Shown here: positions 1 to 11,500 of the stretch, piece by piece | How the letters are laid out: each line of letters opens with the position of its first letter | How positions within the stretch are numbered: the stretch's first letter is position 1 | Source: Purshia tridentata | Taxonomy: Eukaryota; Streptophyta; Magnoliopsida; Rosales; Rosaceae | NCBI GenBank assembly: GCA_003254885.1 | Contig: QANT01007153.1 | Coordinates: 62,001 to 126,000, forward strand | DNA length: 64,000 bases | Reading direction: 5' to 3' | Translations under genes and position numbers: made by a program | Notes under the pieces: model-generated | Database searches by the model: none | What the model saw: only the letters and a program-made list of their open reading frames with translations | What the model was told of the DNA's origin: nothing

Positions 1-1
1 C

Positions 2-28
2 GGTGCTGCTGCTGCTGCTGCTGCTGCA
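2..28. repeat. (GCT)n microsatellite at the window edge
   Basis: About eight GCT units open the window, followed by a CACGTG core at about 33-38. The frame starting at base 2 stays open to a stop near 127, so this could be the tail of an alanine-rich exon that starts before the window. It is too short to decide. Confidence 0.6.
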
Positions 29-211
29 TGTGCACGTGAGATGATGTTTCCCTCTTCTCCGGCCTCGAATTTTTCTTGTCTTGGGTGCAACCTTAGAATA
101 TTATTCAACACTCACTCATTCATGTAATTCTCTTTCGATGATCTTGACTTTAAATTTTTGTGATCATGAGTTTGGACTCTTTTAATATTTCCTTGTCTGT
201 CTTCTGGTCCC

Positions 212-247
212 TTTTTTTTTTTTTTTTTTTNTTTTTTTTTTTTTTTT
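212..247. repeat. Poly-T tract with one N
   Basis: A T run of about 36 bases is interrupted only by an N at 231. The N probably marks a base the assembly could not resolve in a homopolymer. Confidence 0.8.
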
Positions 248-1807
248 GTGTGTGTCGCACTCACAATGCTGTGATAGAAATTTCACACAAAACATGTGGT
301 AGCCAAAACAAGCTTATGAGGGAATCAGATATGCTTTGGCTTTATCAAAGGGTTTTTATGTCATTTTGTGTGATCTCCGTGCCACACAGATTTTTATGGT
401 AAGTCGATGCATGCACACACACACACACATATATATATATAAACTGAGATTAATGTAAGGGAATTGTCATCTAAGGTCATGAGTTTTTAAACCCCCTTTC
501 TCACTTGAAATTCTCTGTTGGAGTTTCCGAATATATTCAAGCAAAGTCATATTAGGCATTTTGATTTTGTGGAAGTGTAGTTTGCCCATTACTCATTTTG
601 CCCCTGTAAAGTAGGCAATTATGTACACTCTGGTGCCTTCAAGACAGCCTCACGTTTCATCATTCAAATAATATCATGCAAGTTATTAACACATTAAATT
701 TGACAGATAGATAAGTTTGGGTTGAAATTGACGTGCAACTTGACACCTCTCTCTCTCTCTCTCTCGTTCCCACATGTAAAGCTAGACCAACCATGACTTC
801 TGCACAATCTTATGTGCACATCATATATAAAATCTTGTTATATATTCTCTATAACTTCCATATCTCTGTGTATGATTTGTGTACAGAAAGTTTTCCAACT
901 TTGTTCGAGCCAGACGTTAGATTAGGACTCCCTGCATCATCAGTGCACACGTGGACATAGCGCATAATGCCACATGGAGACGTCTGTGCATCTGTCATAT
1001 ACGACTGTGTATGGTCTTCTTTGGCCACTTGGTGTCAAGTGTCAACCATAATGAATTTCTCCCGTCCAAAATAATCCCAACTCCACACATCTAACAAACA
1101 CTACTGTTCTTATTGAGAATTGGAAATTTGGAACAACTTTGGGGTTACTTTCTTTCCACCCTACTGAAAAAAGTCAATATCGGATAGATACTGAGGATCC
1201 AATAGGCTCTAGATAGTAGACACCAACGTACATAGTCCAAAACATGTGTTATAGGTCCTTTAGTTTAGTGTTAGCCTAGATGGTTTAGGACCATCATTGA
1301 TTTGTTTTATGCCTAGCATGGCCATGGCAGCTGGGGTTACTTTGCTCCATATTTAAGGAACACTTTCTCATACTTGTCCTCAAGTGTTTGCCGCATAATG
1401 CTGAAGGAATAAGCAATAAGCAAGCTCTATTAGTAGACACTGCAGTTGTGCTAGCACTTAATGATATAGAACTTGCCTTATGATGGTGATTTTTGTGGGC
1501 ACGACAGGTTATGAAAAAAGGAACAGCAGGTCCACTTGAGTCAAGCTCAACCATATTTATGTGGCCAAAACTGATTGCCCTTCCCTCTCTGCATTGATTT
1601 TTACATGCACTATTTGCTGTGGTTACCCTTATTTCTTTTTTCCCATCATCTCTCAGCAATCAACTAAAATGCAAACTTTGTCTGATTGTATTTCATCCAG
1701 CATAATGGCCCAGCTGTGGTGCCCTTGCCCTCAAAATGAGCGAAATATTCCAAAATTCCAAATCAACATCTTGGACCTTATCCTTTTCCCCTAGTTATTC
1801 ATACTGA

Positions 1808-1809
<2 letters not shown>

Positions 1810-1860
<51 letters not shown>

Positions 1861-1876
1861 NTTTTTTTTTTTTTTT
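1810..1876. repeat. Long poly-T tract with one N
   Basis: A T run of about 67 bases is interrupted only by an N at 1861. Read on the minus strand it is a poly-A tract downstream of the remorin gene. It could be a simple homopolymer or the tail of an old retroposed copy. I saw no target-site duplication that would settle it. Confidence 0.8.
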
Positions 1877-2283
1877 CTTTTTAGCATTTGAGATGCAGTA
1901 AGGACCTTATCCAGCTTAAGGGCTGATATGATACAAGAATCTCTGCTTAGAGAGGCATCAAATGCAAAGAAATAGTATCCAATGATGAAAATAACTGAAC
2001 CAGTATCTACTTCTCTGTGGCTTTGTGCCATGGCAGAATCTTTTGGGGAAAGTCCTCTTGAATCCAAAGGGCCAAATGGCCCAAATATATAGATATATTG
2101 AATATATATACAGATACAATTCACACAAATTTCCTTCTTCCATGATCCACAATTGTTACATCATGTACAACTAAAACAAGTTATGATTATACTGTTAGGT
2201 ACCCATATTATTGACTGCATAGTAGTTAGCATACAGATTTGAATCACCAGACACTGTTTCTCCAAGTCCAAGTGATTCCTTCC

Positions 2284-4021
2284 CTAGTAACAACTGAAGC
2301 AGAAACATGTAGCAGGAACCTTGCCTGTTGATCTAATCTTTTTCACCTTTCTTTTCACCTTGGACTCTTCATTTCTTCTTTTCTCTTCCACTTGTGCTCT
2401 TGCTCCTCCTGCAATCTGGTCAATCCTTGCTTGCTTGCTTTGGTAATGTTGCATGTTTATTGCCTTTCTCTGCTCCAATTCACTCTGCAATTTCAACAAT
2501 TCATGTTGAGATCCTTATACTTCGCATTCCAAAAGTTAAAAGGTTAAAGAACAATGATGGTTGAAAGAGTACCTTTCTTCTCTCCATCTTAAGTTTCGCC
2601 TGCATCTTCTTCTCATTTTCCCAATCAAGAATTGCAGATTTCGTCTTTTCATACCTGAATATTATAAAAAGGAAGAAACTGATTCCATTTTCTACTTCTT
2701 TAGACTTTTAAACAACCTTTCAAGAATGAATATTTTGTATTAGTTACAATTTTGTTTGGATTTATAACAGAACCACCCAAAACAATTAGTCCTTACCGAT
2801 TCTGAATCTTCTTCAGCTGAGCTTTCTCCCAAGCATCTGCTTTGGTCTCCACAGTACCCTGTCCTGATGAACTTCCCTTTCGGTTTTGGTATCCATCTGC
2901 AGGAGTTGAAGGCCTTGTAGAGGATGCATGATTCGGATACCTTGATGGAAAGGCACTCTCCAATGTTTTCTGATCCTGCCCCATTGACTTTTTCATTGAA
3001 GCTTCACCTATTAGAAGGATCAACCTGTTAGTTCTTCAAGAACATTATTATGAAAAAAAATGTAAGCAGTCAAAAGTACCACCATTTTTTGATTCCTTGT
3101 TTGATGATCGCCTAGTTATTCCACCAGAACTTGGCCCCCAAGTCATGGTATCCTGCAGAGTCTTGGTCCTTGAGATTTCAACGCTTTTCCTCATCTCTTT
3201 CTGGTACTTCAATTCAGCTTCTTCAATAGAGTGAATGGCAAATGCAGCTGCTGCAATTGCAGTTGCAAACTCGCTATCTTGTGAATTATAATCCAGACTC
3301 ATTTGCCCCGGAAACTGCCTCCTTCGCAAGTTTTTCCCCTTGTTGTCTACAAAAATCAATCACTGCGAGTTTCCTGAGTATTTGTGTAAGTTTAGTTATC
3401 TTTGTTCCATGGATAAACTACAGAACAGAATATTATATTCTGTTTTCAACTAAGCCATTAATAAAAGAAGAAATCCTTTCTAGACCAGTCACTAATCCAT
3501 GTACTACAACCATATAAGGTTTCACACCAGGACTCAAAATGGATTAAAAGATATTCCAAACAGTGAAAGATAAAACCCGGGTTCATTTCTCCCAATGTTT
3601 TAAGCCAAACTTCATATTGATAAGGGAATCTTGTATAAAAGTATGCATAATAGTACCTGAAGATTCTGTTTGTTGAGCTGGTGGCTTTCTTTCTTTAGTT
3701 TGATCTGATCTTTCCTGCTTGTTTGGTCCTGAGCCTGAAAAACTCACTCTAACAAAGTGGTCATTAATCTTTCCGGTGAGTTTCTGTTGAAATTGATACT
3801 ATGGAGAAACAGAAGCAGGAACAAACTTTTTGTGAAAGAAACCAAGTATATATACTTAATGTGTCCTGGAAATTAATATGTCTAAGTTGAAAATAATTTA
3901 GACAAAGGAGAAGGCAAGAAACTACAAGTCACCAATCAGTTGGGGTTTCGAAGAGTACCTCTTTTGCTTCTTCGAGTTCTAAGTATCCATTATTGTCCAA
4001 AACCTCCGTTGCTGATATAGG
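2284..4021 (-). CDS. Remorin family protein, 5' exon unresolved
   Basis: Plant-specific remorins sit on the inner face of the plasma membrane in nanodomains and affect signalling and cell-to-cell traffic. Exons in coding order are 3959-4021, 3657-3798, 3080-3346, 2797-3007, 2573-2654 and 2284-2484; all junctions are GT-AG and stay in frame, giving 321 residues. The last three exons form the remorin C-terminal coiled coil, including AWEKAQLKKIQNRYEKTK, ILDWENEKKMQAKLKMERRK and GGARAQVEEKRRNEE. The protein ends in CFCFSCY, a Cys-rich tail of the kind that anchors remorins by S-acylation. The middle is Ser/Thr-rich and probably disordered. The first exon must end in phase 0 upstream of 4022. A 15-codon candidate at 4222-4266 fits frame and splice site but is unproven. 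The gene is divergent from the helicase at 5585. Confidence 0.88.
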
Positions 4022-5425
4022 CTGTTTGGTTGGGAAGAAAAATAGAAGCATAGACTATGATATTACTCATTTTAAAATATGGCTCATGAACAGAAAACGT
4101 GGAAGCAAGCAAAGGGACAATATGCTTTGCAGTTTGCATGCATCTACAAAGATGAAAGCAAAGGATTTGCCCTTTTCCCAAAAATAGTATACACAGGCAC
4201 ATGCACAAAACCCTGAATTACTAAGCTGTCTCCATTAAAGGCATGTTTGGCACAAAACAAAACCATCCTTCATATTATTATATTTAATTTGCAGTAGCAT
4301 TCTTCAAGTTTGGTAATGGAAATGGAACCCCAGCAACTGATTCACCAATCACCATATTCCCATTGCATGCAGCTATTCTTTGATTCCTTCTTCCCTTCGA
4401 AAGGAATGGTATAATAACGCATCCAATGGCTGGACAACAACACTGGATTGTGGTGGCCCACCAGAGTAAGCAAGCAACAACTTGTATGACCCAAGCCTGA
4501 TGTCTCAAAGCTAATCCAATACCTTGCAAGGTTGGAAATAGGAGAACTAGTAGATGTGGGTTGCTAGTTTTGGACAAGGATAAAGCATCTGGCTTTGCTT
4601 GGTTTTGGGGGTTTCATATGTTGCTAAATATTGAATCGTGATGACTAAGTGCAAGTTTTCAATCACTTGGTCCTAAACAAGATCTTCATCAATCATCACT
4701 TGTGATTTAACTCCTAAAATTGAGCTAAGTTTGTCCAACTCAATGAGCTAATCAATCATCACTTGAAATATGCATTTTCTTGAACTTTGAATAGGATCAC
4801 TTATATTTTCTACACTAATATTGTGCTTATAATAAAAGCAACATCGTTCTAATGTCTAGGGTCGGTTAATATTAATATAAATAAAAATAGTAGTGGTAGG
4901 AATCCTAAATTAATATATCAAATTTGAATCATAAATAATCCGTTCTAATATTTGTGTACACCACAATTAAAACTTTCTACTCCTTTTACATATTGAAACT
5001 TTAAAAATTCATACAAAAAAATCAAATTTATACACAAATATGGGGAAAATCAATTTAAAAAAATTAAAAAATATATTTGATTTATCTAATTGATGAAAAA
5101 ATAGGAATATTTAGGATTGCCACCGTTTATTTGAAGGAGATACGGTAGGTGGGTGCCCTTGGTATAGCTGGACTCAACCGCTGGGTGTTTAATGAAGTTG
5201 GGTATAAGAAAAATTTTCAATGTTAGAGTAGGGTATTCAAAAATAAGGGTATAATAGTCAATTAGATTGGGTATAGTAAGAAAATATTGAAATTAAAAAG
5301 TTAAATGTTGGGTGGGTGTAGTGAGAATGTTCCCCCACCAAAGAAAAAGACTATTTCCACCCCCCAACAAAAGAAGTATTACTTCTTGTTCTTCTTACCC
5401 AAACAAAAGAAAAAGAAAAAAATTG
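4022..5425. other. Remorin / helicase divergent intergenic region
   Basis: This 1.4 kb stretch must hold the missing first remorin exon and its promoter on the left, and the helicase promoter on the right. A pyrimidine-rich acceptor ends at 4022 on the minus strand. The 97-codon open frame at 4284-4577 has no family resemblance I recognise. The part at about 4850-5340 is very AT-rich. Confidence 0.5.
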
Positions 5426-5448
5426 CACGTGCGTAATTTAGGCACGTG
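5426..5448. promoter_or_regulatory. Paired G-boxes upstream of the SNF2-HNH gene
   Basis: Two CACGTG cores lie at 5426-5431 and 5443-5448, 17 bases apart and about 140-160 bases before the start codon. G-boxes bind bZIP and bHLH factors in plants. Their spacing and position suggest a proximal promoter element; there is no direct evidence of use. Confidence 0.5.
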
Positions 5449-5584
5449 AATTCACGCGTTCAAATGCTTTATCTTCTGTTCTGTGTTCTGTTCCTCTTCC
5501 GCAGACATCAATTTCTCTTCCCATTCCCCGCGCAAATTAACCTCTTTTCAAAACTCTCTGGGAAAACCCTAACGGCTAAACCCA

Positions 5585-8500
5585 ATGCAAATCACGGAAG
5601 AACAAAGAAAGCGAGCCGAAGCGAATCGCTTAGCAGCCCTAGCAAAACGCAAAGCAGTCGAATCCTCCAATATTCAAGAACAAGACAACTCATGGTCGCT
5701 CTCCAAGTGCCCGAAGCTCTCGCCCGACCTCACCCCAAATGCCACTCATTGCATCACCGAGCCGAGACCCGAACGTCCCTGGGTTATTCCGGTTTTGGAC
5801 ACCCACTTGCCCACGAGGTTCAGGGTCAGGCTCGAAATCTGCTCCCCGGACTCCTTCGCAGCCACCCCAGTCGCTGTTGAAGGGTTTGCATTTCCGGGAC
5901 AGGAAGAGTGCTTAAGGAGACTAAGTGATTGCTTGGCTAATGTAAGTGGGTCTCTAAGCTTTTGTATGGTTGATGAGAAAAAAATTGGTGGAATTATAGA
6001 TTTTTTATGGAAAAGTTGCCTTTTAGTGGTCACTATTAGCTTCATTTGTATAATTACTATTGGTATTGAGTAATTATAAAGCTACTTTCATACATACATA
6101 ACTCGATCCATGCATACAATATATAGACACAGCAAACCATAGGATTCAAATGTATTCCAACATGTAGTGAGAATTTTGTGTTTGAAGTTTTGTTTTATGA
6201 AATTGTCTTAGGTCATGCCATCCCACTACACGCAAAATCACGGTGGTGGAAAGGCCTATGTTTATAAGTTGAGTAACTACAATTCAGTCTTGAAATGTTT
6301 AAGGAGCAACAAGGGCATTGACATTGAAGAGATACCTTGGGGTACTCTTAATGTTATAGAGAGACTTTCACATTCGTTTATTTCTGGACGATGGATACCA
6401 TGCAGACCAGAACACTTGTCTGATGATAAGGTTGATGAGTTGATTGGGAATCTACCGAAGAAGCTATTGGATGCACTCTTGCCTTTCCAGCTTGAGGGTG
6501 TAAGATTTGGTTTGCAAAGGGGTGGACGATGTCTTATTGCAGATGAAATGGGCCTTGGAAAGACACTCCAGGTAGTATTGTGTTAAGTGACTTTATCTGC
6601 ATTTTGATTTATAGTTTTGTGGAAAGGCACTCCAGACATTGTAGTGTAGTGTTTAGTGAGTGAGAGTGCTATAATGTTGCTTTGGATAACATCTGCAATA
6701 TTCTTTAGCTTTCTCATTAACTAAACACATAGAGAGAGAGAGAGATGCCATGAAAATATGAAATTTGATATGCTATACTTTTCTCCCAGGCTATTGCCAT
6801 TGCATGCTGTTTCATGAGTGAAGGTCCTATACTTGTTGTTTGCCCAGCTATTTTGCGTTATTTATGGGCAGAAGAATTAGAGCGTTGGCTTCCTTTTTGC
6901 TTGCCTGCTGACATCCATCTGGGTAATACCTTCTCAGAGTTTCCAATTTATTTAATGTTTAAGTTGGATCAATTAGTGGGTAGTTTAAGAACAGATAACT
7001 ATTTTTAGGAAAAACTCTTAAGAATTTAATATTGCCTTCTAATTACTTGGATTCTATGTTTGATTTATCATTTTTGCATTTTTGTTAACACAATCATAGA
7101 ATTTTAAAAAATGTAAGAGTGCCTAGTCAAGACTCTAAATAATGGATCTTTATTATTAATCTTGTATCAAATAACGTTGAGGAAAAAAATTCATGGTTTT
7201 AGAAAGTACTATTGTTAATGCAGAAACTTATGCTAGGTATAGTTCTTTGAAGTTTGAACTCAATGCTTAGTTGAATATCTGCATTAATTCCTTCTAAAAG
7301 TGTTAGTGAGTGAATATGCAATAGATGTAGAGATATATGATTATAAAGTGAGAACAAAAAGTTTTATTTCTTGGTGCTCTTTATGCATGCAATTCTTGTG
7401 AAGAAGTCGAGAAATCATTATAAATTCATAACCTAGAATATTTATTCAATCCATCATTTTTTTATCTCCATATAGGTTTACTTGTAAAACAGTAATGGAT
7501 TCATACATGTTCTTATGATTCCAGTTTTTGGTCATGAAAATAATCCTGCCAATTTAAAAAGATGGCCTAGAGTTGTGGTTATATCTTATACAATGCTTCA
7601 CCGTTTGCGTAAGAGCATGCTCGACCAAGAATGGGCTCTCTTAATTGTTGATGAGTCCCACCATGTACGATGTACAAAGAAAACATCAGAACCTGGAGAG
7701 GTAAAGTGTGTTTCTTATCATGTCAAATATCAATGATTACAATGACTCGCATACTGTGCTCTGAAATTCAGACCGTCTATTTGTCTGTTGTCTGTATACC
7801 AAATAATGAAATTGTACCTGGCTGGACCAGTGTATCCAGCCTCCATTAGGTGGAAGTTAAAATTGATAATTTTCATGGCTTTTGACTTTACTGAGCACAC
7901 ACCATTTTTGGTCTAGACAAAGTGTCAGAAGGAAGCTGATCATAGCAGTGAAATTCGTCAGCCATGGAAAAGATCACCTTATATATCTTAACACGTTATA
8001 AGTGTTTGGGCATGCTATGATTTTTGCTAGTTCTAATTGGATTTGGATGATGGCTTATATCTGTTATACACTAATTTAATGTATGAAATTGAGGAACAAT
8101 GAATTGCCATAATAAATATATTGCTGTCTTCAATTCTAACTGGCAGCTTGAAGATGCTAATATGCTTAAACATTGTAATATGGGTAATACCCCTTTCGTT
8201 CAAGTTCATCTCCTAGATAGCTCTCATTTGCAACTTTCCTAGTAATTAGTTAAGTATACAGTGTAAACTTCCATATACTGTATACTTAATTTGCAGAGAG
8301 CCTTTACTATAATATAATTTATTCATCTATATTTACAGATAAAAGCTGTTCTTGACGTGGCAACAAAGGTCAAACGCATAGTTTTACTATCTGGGACACC
8401 TTCTTTGTCAAGGTTGTAGCATGGGCCTTTGAAGGAAATTAGCAGTAATTTCTGCAGTTCTGTATTATTTCTGGAATGCATGTTGTTCTTTACTTATTTC

Positions 8501-11500
8501 AAGTTGCACCTCTAATTTTCTTTCTTATTTTCTGTTTCTCTCTTTAGTTAACCACTATGTAGTGCATTCTAATATCTCATTTTGTATATCTTCCTAGGTG
8601 ACCATAGGCCATATGACATTTTTCATCAGATAGATGTGTTATGGCAAGTTCTCTTCACACTGTTCATCTCACCTGATTTGGCTTGCTTTTCTCTAGTTTT
8701 TCTGATTTACATTTCACTTGTTTCTTTGTAGGCCTGGTTTGTTGGGAAAGACCAAGTATGAATTTGCCAAAACTTACTGTGATGTCAAATATATCCAGGG
8801 TTCTCAAGGGAAAACTTTTCAGGTAATATTTGGAATAGCCTTGAAGATCATTATCATTATATTGATTTCTTGAAACATTACCTATACATAATGGAAACAC
8901 CTTTTATCAATATCAGCCTTTTCTGATTCTAATGGTGTATTGTTATGAAGTAAAGTTTTGATACTCCATGGGATTGTTGCTGCAGGATTTCTCAAAGGGC
9001 ATTCGTTTGGAGGAGTTGAACATGTTACTTAAGCAAACGGTTATGGTGTGCTCTTGTTCTTTATATGCTTATGTCATACTGATTTTCCTTACTTGATAGT
9101 CATTTTGTCAATATTTATCATAAAAAAATTAAACAACTGGATGTTTTCAAGGTCAAATTTATGTGGCAATCCATAAAGCATATAGCCATGAACACATTTG
9201 GAAACAGCAGTACTCTAATAATTAAGCATAAAATTTACACATTTGTTTTAATAAAAACATCTAGGAACTGTTATGTGGGCCATTCTAACCTCTAGGAGTG
9301 TAAATGGGATTTGGATGGATGGTTATTAATACATGTACTATATTTAAGATATATATTCTGATGATTTGTTCTCAGTAAACTCTGCGTGAAGATCAGAGTA
9401 ATCAGTTCTTTAATTCTTAGGTTTGGAAGTTCACTTACATGTTGTCATTCTAGGGATCAAGGTGTTGCTGCTGTCCTAACATGGTTGAAACTTTGTATAC
9501 TTTTTACCCTTGGTGAATCTTGTTCAAATCTCATTCTTTATTTGAAGCTTAATTGTAGATAAGACGTTTGAAGGAACATGTCCTGGTTCAGCTACCACCC
9601 AAACGCCGACAGATTATACAATTAGTATTGAAGAAATCAGATATAGTTTCAGCAAAGGCTGCTGTCAGGGTGGGAAAAAGTGTCGTTAAAGATGTACCTC
9701 CAGAAAATTTAGATGAAGCTGATGGTAAATTAAGTAGTCTTTACATCTGTATATGTGAATATAATTAATATGTTACAGGATCATGTGTTTGTCTGTATCT
9801 CTTATGCTTTGCCACGTTGTGTATTAAGTGCTGGGCATCAATGCCTTAAAATTTTTGGTTTGTTGATGCAGTATAAGGGTAATAGTAAGGGTGAAGAAGG
9901 CCATATTTGAGAAGAAATTCATGCGTGTAGTGTGATTTTATGCACCTTCACTTATTTTTCTTTTTCTTTTCTTTTCCCTTTTCCTTTCAGATAGTGGGGG
10001 TTGCTGCAGACCAAGGCAGCTTTCCTACCAAGAATTAGGTATCGCAAAGCTATCTGGGTTTCACGAATGGCTCTCCATTCATCCACTCATTGCAGAGTCA
10101 GATGGTGTGGAAAACTTGGAGACAGATTCCAGTTCTCATAAAATGTTAATTTTTGCACATCACCATAAAGTACTTGACAGAGTACAGGTGAAATTTTCTT
10201 CAGAATTGGTGCTTCTGGTTCATCCTTTGAGAATGGCTTGTCATAATATTTGTGGGTTCACTTTTATTGAAGTTGGAAGATTTAAGTACTGTGCTTATAC
10301 ATTTCAATAATGTATTATGATTGTAACGTTTACATTTCATCATTACACACATGGTCTCTGTATCTTGTTTTTATTTGAATTGCATAATTGAAGTTCATAT
10401 TCATAGTTGGTGTGCAATGACGTTAATTTTGATCTTGTCCAACCAATTTCTGAATATAAGTCTTGTTTTATTCTAAATTCTCAGGAGTTCATATGCAAGA
10501 AAATGATTGATTTTGTCCGAATTGACGGAAAAACACTTGCAACAGATAGGCAGTTAGCTGTACGATTATTCCAATCATCAACCAAGGTTCGTATCAGCTG
10601 TACTATAATAAAAAAGTCACTTTCCACAGTTACTTGTCTTGAATTGGCTACAAACTTAACTACATGCAAATATTTTTCCGAATTATGAATCATGGACCTA
10701 AAAAATTGGTTTTGTCTTCATCTGAACATCTGGGAGTTTTCACATCATACAGACAGATTTTGCTGATCTCCCTGCCAAGACTCCTGTCTTTTGCCCCATA
10801 TATATGTATGGTTTGTCTTATATAATGCAATGAGTGTCTATGTTCAGGTTAAGATTGCGATAATTGGTATTACTGCTGGAGGTGTTGGCCTTGATTTTTC
10901 ATCAGCAAAACATGTTGTATTCTTGGAGCTTCCTCAGTCCCCATCATTGATGCTTCAGGTTTAAATAATAAACTTAGTTTTGCCAGATGTGGACTCTTAT
11001 CATTGGTCACACAAATCATTCAAGATTGATCACATCATTCTGTTGCTTGCATTCACTATTTTTTCCTTGATTGAGTGAATTTTTTTTATTTCTTTTTTTT
11101 CGGGGGGAATATGAGGGGTTGATTTTGATTTTAACAGTTTATTTGTTCATTTTAAACGAAAATGATTTCAGTGTACATGTGCATATGGGATTTTGTGTAC
11201 AGTATATTTTGTGTATTTTCATGGTTTTCCTCTTTTATTTGTTATTGACTCTTTGATGTGCTTATGCTTCTTCTGAAATTAATTGAAGGCTGAGGATAGA
11301 GCTCACAGGCGAGGGCAAACAAATGCAGTCAACATATACTTCTTTAGTGGGAAGGTGCTTGTTTCTTTTGTTTATAGAAGTTCTGTAAACATATTCTTCA
11401 TTTAATTTTGAACTGATGAGTTTAACATGTTGCAGGATACGATCGATGAGTCACATTGGCAAAACTTGAACAGGAGTTTGAACTGTGTTTCATCCACAAC

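Larger units (their letters stand above)
1..2283. other. Non-coding left flank
   Basis: No frame here shows family-like protein. It holds a CA/TA microsatellite (about 412-440), a CT tract (747-765) and two poly-T tracts. The right part, about 1.9-2.28 kb, is probably the 3' UTR and downstream sequence of the remorin on the minus strand. The open frames present are short, low in complexity, or run through the poly-T. Confidence 0.55.

Noticed and set aside
1294-1659. 121-codon open frame on the minus strand
   Set aside because: Composition is mixed with no family motif, there is no splice partner, and overlapping frames are equally open.
1795-2124. Lys-rich open frame on the minus strand
   Set aside because: The Lys run is the translation of the poly-T tract; the rest lies in the likely remorin 3' UTR.
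4284-4577. 97-codon open frame considered as first remorin exon
   Set aside because: It has no remorin-like sequence, and I found no good phase-0 donor linking it to 4021.
5446-5880. 144-codon frame overlapping helicase exon 1
   Set aside because: It is in another frame; the frame from 5585 joins all later helicase exons and carries conserved sequence.
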